Part shown: positions 25,009 through 36,923 of the stretch, in pieces | Numbering within the stretch: position 1 is the stretch's first letter | Layout: each line of letters starts with the position of its first letter | Assembly: GCA_029948255.1 (NCBI GenBank) | Contig: JALIZF010001631.1 | Span: forward strand, 310,001 to 374,000 | DNA: 64,000 nucleotides | Direction: 5' to 3' | Source of the DNA: Telmatactis stephensoni | Lineage: Eukaryota > Cnidaria > Anthozoa > Actiniaria > Isophelliidae | Notes under the pieces: generated by a model | Seen by the model: the letters and a program-made list of their open reading frames with translations, nothing else | What the model was told of the DNA's origin: nothing | The model's database searches: none | Program-made: the position numbers and the translations under genes

Positions 25009-26881
25009 GGTGATGTGGAATCCACCGGCAATGTTGATTTCAAGCAGCGAGGTCACAGCGTTTTTGCGTAGCGAGACTCGCTTCTGACGGATCCGTCCTT
25101 CTACGCGAATCACAACGGATTCTACTTCGAAGAAATGACGGAACCATGGGCAGATTTAAGCCTCTCTTGCCATCTTTATGGACAGGCACTCATTGAATCG
25201 CAAGTTTGTGCTGTATGAAATACTATCTACTGGGGCGGGTTTGCTGTTTGCATTATAGGCGCGTAATTTGAGTAGCACAATTGTCTGACAGGCCTCTGCT
25301 CAGATGTGCGAAAAATTATGAGTGATTGGCTCAATTAATTTAATTAGTTGTCGTGTCATTTCAGTCCTCTACCCTTGTGGATTGCCGAAAATGTTTATCA
25401 AAATCAGCTGCAAGGGGAGTTGTATATAAACATGAGGTTGGATGCGGATGAATTAGCCGGGTCGATGTCAAGCGGACAAAAGTGCTGAAATGATTAATAG
25501 ACAATTGGATTGTTTATAAAATTGTACAAAACCAGTTATAAATATCATGGGGTAATATTGGATGGATAATATGAATGGGCTAAAATTATCCTACATTCGT
25601 CTTTTTAAGACTTTCTTCTTTTTTCCCTCTTTTTAATATGCATTCATTTTTTACATCAATTTATTAAAGAGTCCATGCATGATCCATAGCTGCTTTGTGA
25701 TCTTATAAAACTATTACCACACCCTTCTTTTCTTTTCTTTTCAGTCCTTTTCTATTTTTTTTTCTCTTATCTTTTTTCCTCTTTGTTTTTTCTTTCTTTC
25801 TAATATTTTCTGTAACTCTGCGTTTGTTTTCCGTTTGTTTTCATTCTTTCTTTTCTTGTCTTTTCTTCCTATTTTTTCACCTTTTCATTTTCTTCTTAGT
25901 TCTTCTATGCAGTTTCCCGGATTCCCTCCCAGTTACCATCTTTTGTTGTTGTTATTGTTTTCTTCCTTTTTGTTTGTTGCTTTGTTTGTCTGTCTGTCTG
26001 TCTGTTTGTTTGCTTGTGTCTTTTGTGTACCTTGTGTCTGTTTGCTTGTGTCTTTCTTTCCATATTTGTTGTTGTTGTTGTTGTTGTTGTTGTTTCCCTG
26101 CTTTCCTTCAGTAAAAAAACTCCAAATAAAAGGTAGCGTGATATTTCTTTGGCCATATATCTTCACAGGGAGCCCAAGCTCGATATACTAAAAAATAGAT
26201 GATACTTGCATATTTATAGCAGCATTGTTCCTCTCAGTATCTTTCAGGGTATTTTCGTTAAAAGCGGTCAAATGGCACTGAAACTCGGCCATTAAGACGA
26301 AGCAGCAAAAATGAGAGATGTATGCCAAAAAAGAGTCAGATTATTGCAAAACCTTGAAAAAAAGAAACAATAATTTGTCGCTACATACATTTACTATAAA
26401 TATGCTGGGCTTCCTGTGACGATATAATAAACATCACAATGAATCTAATGGCGCTGTTAAGGTGGCTCGAAATAGTTTTTATTGACAATGCTTCCGTTTA
26501 TTCAGTTTCCTTTTTTTCTACTCTCGAACTGGTACCCTCGACTCTCGACAAGACATTCTCGACTCTCGACCCTCACCTGAAGTTAAACCACTGATAAACA
26601 GTGTGCGACCATACAGCATAGCCTATCAGTACGTGTAGAACTGTTATCAACAGGGTCCTGTCAGGAAATACCATAAATATAAAGAATCAGAAATAAATAA
26701 TTAACAAAGTATGATAAAATATCAAATATCTTTAAAATTATTACTGGTTTTACGGGGTGGCGCGTAGCTGATTGTTAAGGTGTGGTAATACTGCCAACAA
26801 AATCGTGCAACATTTCGCGCAACTCTGGCATTTTCCATGCAGGAAGAGTAGTTGCGAAGTTCAACATCAGAATTAATTGAA
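25009..26881. other. Region upstream of NDST, no gene
   Basis: The NDST promoter should lie just above 25008, but I cannot point to an element. 25590-26110 is a long pyrimidine-rich low-complexity tract including (CTGT)n near 25985 and (TTG)n at 26065-26094. A TTAAGGTGGCTCGA transposon-end motif lies at 26457. 26510-26580 has short CTCTCGAC repeats. Confidence 0.6.
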
Positions 26882-27013
26882 ATGGTGCAGCGTCGTACTG
26901 CACGTTTTGTATTTAGAAATTACAACAGAACATCGAGTGTTAGTGAAATGCTCGACCAACTGGCCTGGCAGCCACATAAAAGCAGGAGAAAGATATTGCT
27001 TGACACTGTATAA
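26882..27013 (+). pseudogene. Non-LTR retrotransposon reverse transcriptase, C-terminal remnant
   Basis: Open frame of 43 codons with the IEMVQRRAARFV-like start (here MVQRRTARFVFRNY) followed by SSVSEMLDQLAW, a pattern characteristic of the C-terminal part of animal LINE ORF2 proteins. The frame closes at TAA 27011. Only this piece remains, so it is a dead fragment. Confidence 0.75.
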
Positions 27014-27248
27014 TGTACAAACTACACTATTGCAACTGATGGCATGCCGCCATTGACATCAATGCAGCAGACAAGTAGATAGATTTTTACTGCTGATTGA
27101 CCTAAAATACCCACGAATACTATAGATTTTAGCGAGTACCAAATCTAGCAATTTTGAGGAACTCCCTAGAATTAGCTAAATCACATTTGTCGCACGCGAA
27201 GTGGTATGAAATGTTTAACATCTGCTCTGCTAATCCTACCGCGTTTTT

Positions 27249-29423
27249 GTTCCCCATCCGTGTTCCCCATCCGTGTTCCCCATCCGTGTTCCCCATACGT
27301 GTTCCCCATACGTGTTCCCCATACGTGTTCCCCATACGTGTTCCCCATACGTTTTTCCCATACGTGTTCCCCATACGTGTTCCCCATCCGTGTTCCCCAT
27401 ACGTGTTCCCCATACGTGTTCCCCATACGTGTTCCCCATACGTGTTCCCCATACGTGTTCCCCATACGTGTTCCCCATACGTGTTCCCCATACGTGTTCC
27501 CCATACGTGTTCCCCATACGTGTTCCCCATACGTGTTCCCCATCCGTGTTCCCCATACGTGTTCCCCATACGTGTTCCCCATACGTGTTCCCCATACGTG
27601 TTCCCCATCCGTGTTCCCCATACGTGTTCCCCATCCGTGTTCCCCATACGTGTTCCCCATACGTGTTCCCCATACGTGTTCCCCATACGTGTTCCCCATA
27701 CGTGTTCCCCATACGTGTTCCCCATCCGTGTTCCCCATCCGTGTTCCCCATCCGTGTTCCCCATACGTGTTCCCCATACGTGTTCCCCATCCGTGTTCCC
27801 CATACGTGTTCCCCATCCGTGTTCCCCATACGTGTTCCCCATACGTGTTCCCCATCCGTGTTCCCCATACGTGTTCCCCATACGTGTTCCCCATACGTGT
27901 TCCCCATACGTGTTCCCCATACGTGTTCCCCATACGTGTTCCCCATACGTGTTCCCCATCCGTGTTCCCCATACGTGTTCCCCATACGTGTTCCCCATAC
28001 GTGTTCCCCATACGTGTTCCCCATCCGTGTTCCCCATCCGTGTTCCCCATCCGTGTTCCCCATACGTGTTCCCCATACGTGTTCCCCATACGTGTTCCCC
28101 ATACGTGTTCCCCATACGTGTTCCCCATACGTGTTCCCCATCCGTGTTCCCCATCCGTGTTCCCCATCCGTGTTCCCCATCCGTGTTCCCCATCCGTGTT
28201 CCCCATACGTGTTCCCCATACGTGTTCCCCATACGTGTTCCCCATACGTGTTCCCCATACGTGTTCCCCATATACGTGTTCACTCACGTGTTCCCCATCC
28301 GTGTTCCCCATCCGTGTTCCCCATACGTGTTCCCCATACGTGTTCCCCATCCGTGTTCCCCATCCGTGTTCCCCATACGTGTTCCCCATACGTGTTCCCC
28401 ATACGTGTTCCCCATACGTGTTCCCCATCCGTGTTCCCCATCCGTGTTCCCCATCCGTGTTCCCCATCCGTGTTCCCCATCCGTGTTCCCCATCCGTGTT
28501 CCCCATACGTGTTCCCCATACGTGTTCCCCATACGTGTTCCCCATACGTGTTCCCCATACGTGTTCCCCATCCGTGTTCCCCATCCGTGTTCCCCATCCG
28601 TGTTCCCCATCCGTGTTCCCCATACGTGTTCCCCATACGTGTTCCCCATCCGTGTTCCCCATCCGTGTTCCCCATCCGTGTTCCCCATCCGTGTTCCCCA
28701 TACGTGTTCCCCATACGTGTTCCCCATACGTGTTCCCCATACGTGTTCCCCATACGTGTTCCCCATACGTGTTCCCCATCCGTGTTCCCCATCCGTGTTC
28801 CCCATCCGTGTTCCCCATACGTGTTCCCCATACGTGTTCCCCATACGTGTTCCCCATACGTGTTCCCCATCCGTGTTCCCCATCCGTGTTCCCCATCCGT
28901 GTTCCCCATCCGTGTTCCCCATCCGTGTTCCCCATACGTGTTCCCCATACGTGTTCCCCATACGTGTTCCCCATACGTGTTCCCCATACGTGTTCCCCAT
29001 ACGTGTTCCCCATACGTGTTCCCCATACGTGTTCCCCATACGTGTTCCCCATACGTGTTCCCCATACGTGTTCCCCATACGTGTTCCCCATACGTGTTTC
29101 CCATACGTGTTCCCCATACGTGTTCCCCATACGTGTTCCCCATACGTGTTCCCCATACGTGTTCCCCATACGTGTTCCCCATACGTGTTCCCCATCCGTG
29201 TTCCCCATACGTGTTCCCCATACGTGTTCCCCATACGTGTTTCCCATACGTGTTCCCCATACGTGTTCCCCATACGTGTTCCCCATACGTGTTCCCCATA
29301 CGTGTTCCCCATACGTGTTCCCCATACGTGTTCCCCATACGTGTTCCCCATCCGTGTTCCCCATACGTTTTTCCCATACGTGTTCCCCATACGTGTTCCC
29401 CATACGTGTTCCCCATACGTGTT
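27249..29423. repeat. 13-bp satellite, ~165 copies
   Basis: Tandem GTTCCCCATACGT with the variant GTTCCCCATCCGT, arranged in runs. One irregular spot lies at 28268-28290 and a few TTTTTCCC or TTTCCC variants occur. Because neither unit creates a stop in any phase, long open frames of more than 700 codons arise on both strands in several frames. These are artefacts of the repeat, not genes. Confidence 0.97.
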
Positions 29424-30240
29424 GCAGCGCCTTTATTGCTGGCGTGCGTGAATGTGGAAATCCCCACCAGGTAAGGTGTATGAAAACTCACTCAAACCTG
29501 TCCACAATGCGGTTTGTTTTCAGGAATTGGTTTTAAAATGTTTGTTTGTCAAAGTCAAGACGAAGTCGAGTTGCGTGACTGTTGTTCTCACCACATTCTG
29601 ACGTCTGTGCATCTGTTAGAGTATAGACGAGACGAGAATATGCAGCAGATAGCATATGGTCAATCTCATTATCACCACCACGTGCGTTGATCCAGAGAAT
29701 ATTCTATTGAAAACTTGTTTCTCAGCTGATTAAAATTCCAACAAGATTGAAAACGACGTCATATAAAACTTAGGCATTGCCAAGCGTTTACACCCAACCT
29801 AACCCATGGAATAATGGCATCTTTGAGTTAATGATGTAATAGTTGTTATATTACGCGCGCTATGATTAGTAGAGAACCGCGTGTGTGCAGTGGTCACGCA
29901 GTACACATGCACAGATGACGTATTTGAATCTTAAGCGCGCTCTGATTGGTTAAATGCTTCGTTAAATATTATATACAACAAATAGATTCTAATTCTGCAT
30001 GGGTCTGTACTCTTAAATATTATATACAACAAATAGATTCCAGTTTTGCATATATGGGTCTGTACTCTAATAGATGCACAAAAGACGTCAAAATGTGATG
30101 AGTATAACAATGAACTGTCAGATGACTGGGAATCCTAGACGGATTGTATAAAGGACGTAAGAGATTCGGTTAGATTCTGCATTTTATCATCTTTATTTGC
30201 TACAATTTTGTGAGTTAGTAGGATTATTAATTAACCCAGG
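29424..30240. other. Intergenic repeat-derived sequence
   Basis: No gene. 29700-29765 resembles 13140-13210 (CAGCTGAT...GACGTCATAT), and 29850-30110 resembles 12095-12425. A short tandem duplication of TATACAACAAATAGATTC lies at 29960-30070. Confidence 0.55.
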
Positions 30241-30374
30241 TGTGACAATATGTGATGTCTCACCAGGCCCCGCGCGGCCGAGCACATGGCAGACATCAGA
30301 GACTGATAGCTGTGTGGAACTAAACGGTAATTCCTAGTTTTTCGACTCTTGTCTGTCGTAGCAACCGTTTTACA
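30241..30374 (+). repeat. 5' LTR
   Basis: Begins TGTGACAATATG and contains CTCACCAGGCCCCGCGCGGC and TTTTTCGACTCTTGTCTGTC, both also in the 3' copy. The end is set at ACA just before the primer-binding-site-like sequence at 30375; similarity to the other LTR is clear only to about 30364. Confidence 0.8.
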
Positions 30375-30398
30375 TGGTGTCAGAATTTAAGGAAAGCA

Positions 30399-30600
30399 AT
30401 GGCTTCACAGTTGTACAGTTTACCGCCTCCACAACCGTTGAAATTCACGATGAAAATGCTTTCGAAAAGTGGAAGAAATTCAATCTTGCATGGAAGAATT
30501 ACTCGCTAGCGACCGAGTTAAATTAACAAATAGGCCGAAAAGGTACGTACAAGTAGCTACTCTTCTGACTGTAATTGGAGAGGAAGCTCGAGATCTAAAC
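30399..30600 (+). pseudogene. gag, N-terminal fragment
   Basis: ATG at 30399 opens a frame reading MASQLYSLPPPQPLKFT. It then shifts frame, after which an alternative frame gives a Trp/Lys-rich gag-like stretch. Homology stops near 30600, where inserted sequence begins, and resumes near 33420. Confidence 0.65.
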
Positions 30601-30697
30601 GTATTTTCTAATAATAATGGTTTATTAGCAAAATCCACTTGGTGGCTCTTCTAATGCTAAAAGTAATATAGAGGGGGCCCTAGGGGGGTTACGAATA

Positions 30698-30800
30698 CCG
30701 CAATCCCGCACGAAAAATTCGAAAATACCGTAATCCCGCACGAAAAAATGATCAATCCCGCAATCCCGCATGAAAAATTCGAAAATACGGCTCACCACAC
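30698..30800 (+). repeat. Left subterminal iterons
   Basis: At least four imperfect copies of ACCGCAATCCCGCACGAAAA. The same motif type recurs at the right end in the same orientation. Confidence 0.75.
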
Positions 30801-31100
30801 GAAAAATTCTACTCTCGTCTAAATTAGAAAACCCTAATAATCCCCGTGCAGCCAAAGCCTACAATAAATAAACACCAAAAACCATATGTTGTTTGTCGCG
30901 TGCTTGCTGGAGACTGCACGGCACGGTATTTATTGAAGTAATATAGGAAAATACAATATACAGAGCGAAATCAGAAATTAAGAGAGTGAGTACGGGCATC
31001 CATAGGATGAAAAAACCCCTTCGTGCCCGTTACGAAAGAACGGGGAAAAATCCCAGCCCCATGGACCACACTCTCTGACCTGCTGGGCTCGGCCGGAAAA

Positions 31101-32107
31101 CTAGATTCCTAAAGCTCTTGAAACTGACAGTAAATGTTCTAAATTGTCCTTCACATAGCCATCTTTGGCATTTTCACTAGACCATCTTCCGTGTCTTTTA
31201 AAAAGTCTGTCAGCAATGCCAGCGTTCGCAGCGGCAGACGCTCCACCTGATCGCAGACTATGGACGCCAAGTGTCGATACATCCGTGATGTCTTTGAAGG
31301 CCTCATGAATCAACTCCCTGACTCTTGAGTAACTTATGCCTTGACGACGAACCTTCGAAGAACAGTTGGGAGGAGAAATCGCCCGGAATAACGGCAACTC
31401 TTCTTCCAGGTTGATATCAGCTGCTTCAATATACCTCTCTAACGCTTTAACGGGGCACGTCACCAGGCAAAAAAGAGCAATCGTCACCCATGCACCTTCG
31501 CGCAGTTGATCCGTCTTGGATGACTCCACAAAAATTCTGCAAAAAGAACGCGATACTTTTACATCACACGCCCTAATCTTCGACAAATCGCTAAAACGAA
31601 AAAAAACCGCATAACCCAACAAACACAACGCTACACTTCGCAAATCACACAACGACGGGCACTTAGCTTTCATTTTCGACTCCACCAACGTCTTCAACAT
31701 CTCCGCCGTGATCGGTTCTTTTTTGGTCTTGGCACAACCCAAAATCCTCTGACAAGCACCAACCATCGACGACACTAACGGATGGACAGAAATCTTCCCA
31801 TGGCCTGCCATCTGAAGCGCCCAGTCGATACTGTACACTGCATTCACAATGGGCGACGGCAAACTAGCACTTTGGATCAGGCATTAATGCCTGATCCAAA
31901 GTGCAATTGCACATAAACCGCCACCAAGAACGGGTCCGCTGGAAGGGCACAAACATGATTTATACTGCACCAAAGTTTCCATCGCTTGTAGCCTGCTAGA
32001 TAAGTTTTCACTGTACCACACGCCTTCGAAGCAACCACCGTTTCCTTGACACGTTCCGCAACTTCTTCAAGATGCGTTGGGATGGAAGCGCCAAACTCCT
32101 GCCACAT
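31101..32107 (-). pseudogene. Tyrosine recombinase (phage-integrase fold), split by a palindrome
   Basis: The N-terminal part (32107 to 31868) resembles a SAM-like core-binding domain (Lys/Thr-rich, YLAGYKRWKLWC). The C-terminal part (31862 to 31101, 253 aa) is the catalytic domain: an Arg in GYAVFFRFSDL, a Lys-containing SSKTDQLREG strand, the HSLRSGG box, a HGRW box and the tyrosine in DGYV. All five expected catalytic positions seem present. A perfect 38-bp palindrome at 31867-31904 places a stop between the halves and shifts frame; removal of about 20 bases would be needed to rejoin them. Related recombinases occur in Crypton- and DIRS-type elements; which lineage this belongs to is open. 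Confidence 0.8.
31867..31904. repeat. 38-bp perfect palindrome
   Basis: GCACTTTGGATCAGGCATT is followed directly by its exact reverse complement. It interrupts the recombinase frame. Confidence 0.97.
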
Positions 32108-32244
32108 TCGCGACTTAAATACATCTGAAAGAAAAATTCTCCCAACAAATTAACACATCCACAGTTTTGCTTATCAACATTTCGCTTCGCAAGCAAACAA
32201 TGAGCCTACGATTGTTCCTAACAACAATAACAATTTGCATCAGG

Positions 32245-32525
32245 GCAACGCGCGGGCATATTACGTCCCAACAAGATTTCCATTGAACACACGCGCACAT
32301 TGTGTTCCTACTTAACTCGCATTGCGACACACGGGCACATCACGTCCCTACATGATTCAAATAGACACGCGGGCACATCACGTCCCTAGAAGTTCATTCA
32401 CGCGCACAAAGAACACGCGGGCACATTCACGTCCCTACATGTCGCCTATCCCGAGGCACGGGCACATCACGTCCCTACATGTTGTCGATCTCAACGCTCG
32501 GGCACATCACGTCCCTATATGATTT
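32245..32525. repeat. ~40-bp-spaced repeats upstream of the recombinase
   Basis: Seven or so copies of CGGGCACATCACGTCCCTA start near 32254, 32294, 32333, 32371, 32419, 32460 and 32500, with roughly 20 bases of differing sequence between them. They sit 5' of the recombinase on its strand. Possible promoter or protein-binding array; function unknown. Confidence 0.8.
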
Positions 32526-32999
32526 AATATTTCATGCAAGCCGCCAGAGTCCTAAACAACTAGTCAATGACGCAAATGTCAAAACTGAACAAATTTGACA
32601 GAAAAACGTCTCAAAAATTTATTTAAGGTACTCATCAATTGAAAAACAATGAAGAACAAATTGTCCCATTTCATGCTGTAGCGTAGACACCATCCTAGGA
32701 ATAACACTGCCGATAAAACATACAAGAAACAAAATAAACAACAAATCAAAAGGGCAAGTCGAAAAACAAGTTTCAGAGCTGACAGTCTCCAGAAGAAAGC
32801 ACCAAGAGGACTAACCCAAAAACCAACAATCCTTAAATACTACGACCAAATCCCAAAGGGGGCAATACATACCGACGAGAGCTTATTTTTTCTCTATTTT
32901 ACAAAACGCGAAAAAATACAAAATACTACTCCCACGGGACCTCACGCGCAAAAACATGAATCACAGAAACATGAAATTTTCTATCGAGCGCCAGAAGCA

Positions 33000-33180
33000 A
33001 AATCCCGCATCTCGCAGGGCTCAAAAATACCGCATTACCGCAATTTCAAATCGTTTTTCCCGTAATACCGCAGCTCAAAAAAGAAAATACCGCATACCGC
33101 AGGGTTTGAGAATCCCGCAATACCGCAATTTGTTTCCTAAAATACCGCAATACCGCACAAAGAAATGGTCAATCCCGCAA
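33000..33180 (+). repeat. Right subterminal iterons
   Basis: Multiple AATACCGCAATACCGCA and AATCCCGCA copies in the same orientation as those at the left end, rather than mirrored. Confidence 0.75.
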
Positions 33181-33419
33181 ACGCCTAGGACCCCCTCTAA
33201 TATACAAAAATATATATGATATACAAATACGTTGAGAATATAAAAGAAAAAGAAAAAGTCTTGTGTACATATAACGACTGGCAAATATCTGAAATTGTTA
33301 AAAACAGTTAAAAGGTAATTATGACTGCTAAATATAAGGTTTGCAGACAAAACGAGAAATATATAAAGTCATTAAAATTTATTAACTTAGTAGTCTTTTA
33401 GTGGCTATAGCCATGAAGT

Positions 33420-33987
33420 GATTTACTACCTTATCTGACTGGGAGAACGAAGGAGACGAAGACAAAATCAAGCCCATGTTAAAGAAATTTGCTGACTATT
33501 GTGAGCCCCTAAAGAACATAACTTTTAACAGGTACAAATTTAATTGTAGAAATCAAGAACCAGGAGTCGTATGATAGGTCATGATAAATACAAGACTGCT
33601 TTACGCAAGTTAGCGGATGGTTGTGATTTTGAGAACATCACTGTTGACGAAATTCTTAGAGACAGACTTGTGCCTTGTTTGGCATTCGTGGCACCCTATC
33701 GAAAACAGACCAAATTTGTCGGGCCGAAGAATCGACAACTGCCCAAATGAAAGTCGTAGGAGGTGTCTCTTGGGCTGTACACGAAATCTGTAGCGCTAAA
33801 ATGTGGTACACAACATGAAATCGACAAAAGAGAGTCGTGCCCTGCGTATGGAAAAAATTGTAGACATTGTGGCAAAAAGAATCATTTTGCACGCAAATGC
33901 CGTGCCCAAAATGTTTTTAATGCTCGTCAGCCATCAGTCAGAGCTGTTGACCCGGAACCGGAGGATTATGAGCATGGTGGTTGTTAG
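33420..33987 (+). pseudogene. gag, C-terminal fragment with CCHC zinc knuckle
   Basis: Homology resumes with FTTLSDWENEGDEDKIKPML and reaches a C-x2-C-x4-H-x4-C knuckle (CRHCGKKNHFARKC, about 33860-33900) through several frame changes and stops. Nucleocapsid-type RNA binding in the intact element. Confidence 0.75.
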
Positions 33988-36268
33988 ATAGTGGATCTCC
34001 AAGCTGCAGCTGTGGACTTGGACGACTCTCAGTTAATTACACTACGTCTGGAGTCTGGAAACTTCGTTAGATTTCAACCTGAAAGCACAGTGTAATGAAC
34101 TACCAGCTCATATCTACAAGAAAGCAGCTAATGATGAGTATCTGAAAAAGGTCAAGCCAACCAAGGCCTCTATCTCAGCATATGGGGGCCTCCAAATTGG
34201 TAGTGGTGGGTGAAGTTCGCCTTCGTGTCTGGCGTGGAGATTTTACGTGCCAGCTTGACTGCAAGCTGGTTGACAACAACCGAATACGACCTCTGCTAGG
34301 AAGAAAAGATTATTGAGTACAGAGATAACGATGAGCTGCATGAACAAGCCAGTCACCAATAGCGCTCCAGTCTGCTCAGTGGAAAAAGACAGTGGACCAC
34401 TCACCAAAGAGGAATTAATTGCATTGTTCCTAGAAGTCTTTGCAGATGAATTTGGAGAATTAGGAGAGTATCACATACGGATTGATGAAAATGTTACCCC
34501 TATACAACATGCATCACGTCGCATAGTAGAAGCGTTGAGATCTCAGTTCCAGGATACTCTTGAAGACCTGACAAAAAAAGGTGTCATTGCCCCAGTATCT
34601 ACTCCAACACCCTGGATTAGCTCTATCCTTGCAGTTCCTAAAAGGAATGGCAAACTGCGCATACGCCTAGATCCCAAAGATCTCAACAGCTAGGCGGTAC
34701 AAATAAGAGAGAACAACCAGTTGCCTACAATAGAGGATGTTGCTAGGTGTTTACATGGCGCCAAAGTCTTCACGAAGCTCGATCTCCGAAATGGTTTCTG
34801 GCATGTCAAGCTGTCTGATGACTCTTCATACCTAACGACGTTTGGCCGCTACCGCTGGTGTAGAATGCCTTTTGGTTTGTCGTCCGCGCCAGAAGTATTT
34901 CAGCGTAGGATTCATGAGTTTGCTGAAGACCTGACCGGAATGGAGGTGGTAGCGGATGATTTATTGCTGTGTGTTTTGGAGAGACCATGGAGCAAGCCAA
35001 CAATGACCATGACAACAATTTGCTGAAGTTTCTTCAGAAATGCAAGGAAAAAGGGGTGCAGCTAAATGATGAAAAGCTCACTTTACGACAACCAGAAGTA
35101 TTGTTCATTGGCCACGTGTTAACAGCGGAAGGTCTTCGCCCTGACCCATCAAAAATCAGGGCCATTCAAAACATGCCAACGCCTTCAGATGAAGCAGGTG
35201 TACAGTGACTATTAGGTATAGTGCAATATCTAAGCAAGTTTCTCCCACACCTCTCAGATACAACTAAATCTCTGAGGGAACTTACGCAGCAGGATGTTGA
35301 GTTTTGCTGGGAAGAGCATCATCAAAGAGACTGTCACTCAAACACTAGTGTTGAGGTACTACAACGTAGCCGAAGAAGTGACAATACAATGTGATGCGTC
35401 ACAACATGGTCTAGGAGCCACACTCTTGCAAAATGGGCAACCAGTTGCTTACGCTTCCCGAGCTCTGACGCCTGCTGAAGTGCGCTATGCGCAAATCGAA
35501 AAAGAGTTACTAGCAATAGCATTTGCGTGTGAGAAGTTTGAAATGTATATTTATGGTCGTGACAAAGTATCTGTAGAATTTGACCACAAGCCACTGGAGC
35601 AAATTTCAACAAGCCTTTATGTTCAGCACTCAGCCGCCTTCAAAGGATGCTATTACGTTTGCAGAAATACGCTTTGCACGTCCACTGCAAAAAAGGAAGG
35701 AAGTCAACACGTGTGAGTTTGAGAAATCTCTCGAAGATGTGGACCACAGAACATGGTTACCCATCAGTGAAGCAAGATGGCAGCAACTTTAAGCCTCTGC
35801 AGAAGATCCAGTGATTCAGCAACTCAGAGTTGTCATCCAGCGAGGATGGCCAGACAATCGAGCAGACACTTTAGAGTGTCTTCAACCCTACTTTGCTATA
35901 CGGGAAGAGTTAGTGGTAGAAGACCAGTTTGTCTTCAAAGGTCAGCAGTTAGTTGTTCCCAGGGCTTTACACAAGGAGCTGTTGGAAGTAACACATGCGA
36001 CCCACACAGGTCTTGAGGGATGCCTGAAGAGAGCTAGGGATGCATTTTACTGGCCTCGTATGTCTAAGTGAGTTAAAAGATTACATATCAAAGTGTGACA
36101 TTTGCTTAGCATATCGTGACAATCAATTTTCATCAACAGAATTTGCAGTTTTTGCTAAGTCCTGGGGGTTTGATCATCACACCTCCTCACCACACTATCC
36201 CCAGAGTAATGGTAAAGCAGAACTGAAATGCAGTAAAGACAGTCGAGAGATTGTTCACCAAGTGTAAG
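33988..36268 (+). pseudogene. pol remnant: protease region, reverse transcriptase, RNase H, integrase
   Basis: 33988-34310 is a degraded protease region. Reverse transcriptase runs 34313-35208 with LDPKDLNS ended by an in-frame stop, motif A FTKLDLRNGFW, motif B MPFGLSSAPEVFQ, motif C VVADD, and a frameshift after it. RNase H (35294-35620) has IQCDASQHGLGATL. Integrase starts with an HHCC finger (about 35985-36105, broken by a stop), then jumps to the end of the catalytic core (SPHYPQSNGKAE), so the segment with the first two acidic residues is missing. Not functional. Confidence 0.85.
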
Positions 36269-36810
36269 GGGTCAGGTCAGTCAGAAGCCTAGCCCTACTT
36301 AACTGGAGGAACATTCCTACGGCAGGCATAGGTATACCAGCCCAGCTCAGCGTCTGATGGGACGTCGATGTAAGACACTTCTCCCAATGAGTGGGGAACT
36401 ACTGCGTCCCAGATATTCCGTGGAGAGTTATACTATATTCTACATACCAAACCATTAGAACCAATCGAGGAGGGTGAGGTAGTTCGTATGAGAACACTGG
36501 GTCAAAAGAGCTGGAGTAAAGGAATCTGCACTGGTCAAGCAGGAGTCAGAAGCTACAACGTTCAAGTTGATCATGGAGTCTATATATTGTAGAAACAGAA
36601 GAGACATAATGAAGTTACCGCAGTCCACACTTACGTCAGAGTTGGCACCACCCTGGAGGAAGACCTTAAGGATAAAGAACCAGAATCTTTGCATCCCACA
36701 GAACGCATAGAGGGTATGCCTGCACCCAAGGCAGATGGTCAACCTGCTCTTCGCAGATCACAGCGTACCCGCAGAACACCACAATGGATACAAGACTATG
36801 AAACCACTTG
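36269..36810 (+). pseudogene. pol C-terminal tail fragments
   Basis: Broken frames keep an EEGEVVRMRT strand like the domain after gypsy integrase cores, and a basic tail (RRSQRTRRTPQWIQDY) ending near 36810. Confidence 0.65.
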
Positions 36811-36923
36811 AATATTGAAAAAAAAACCCACCCTAACATAAATTCAGTTGGCATTGTTTTGAACACATACTCATGACACTTGTTTTACTTAAGATTGGAA
36901 CATTGTTGGATTGTTATTCGTTG

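Larger units (their letters stand above)
30673..33194. mobile_element. Tyrosine-recombinase element with short TIRs and 5-bp duplication
   Basis: Ends AGAGGGGG and CCCCCTCT form inverted repeats with further pairing through CCTAGG. AATAT flanks both sides (30668-30672 and 33195-33199). Both ends carry iterons of CCGCAATCCCGCA-like text in the same orientation (30698-30800 and about 33000-33180). The minus strand encodes a split tyrosine recombinase (31101-32107), preceded by spaced repeats at 32245-32525. It lies within the gag region of the LTR element. I do not recognise the family. Tyrosine recombinases normally make no staggered-cut target duplication, so either a second enzyme moves this element or the AATAT match is chance. 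Confidence 0.6.

Noticed and set aside
27154..29536. Open frames of 368-776 codons on both strands
   Set aside because: They are translations of the 13-bp satellite and its flanks; the unit has no stop in any phase.
32245..32525. CRISPR array
   Set aside because: Repeat-spacer spacing resembles one, but repeats are imperfect, the context is an animal transposon and no cas genes are present.
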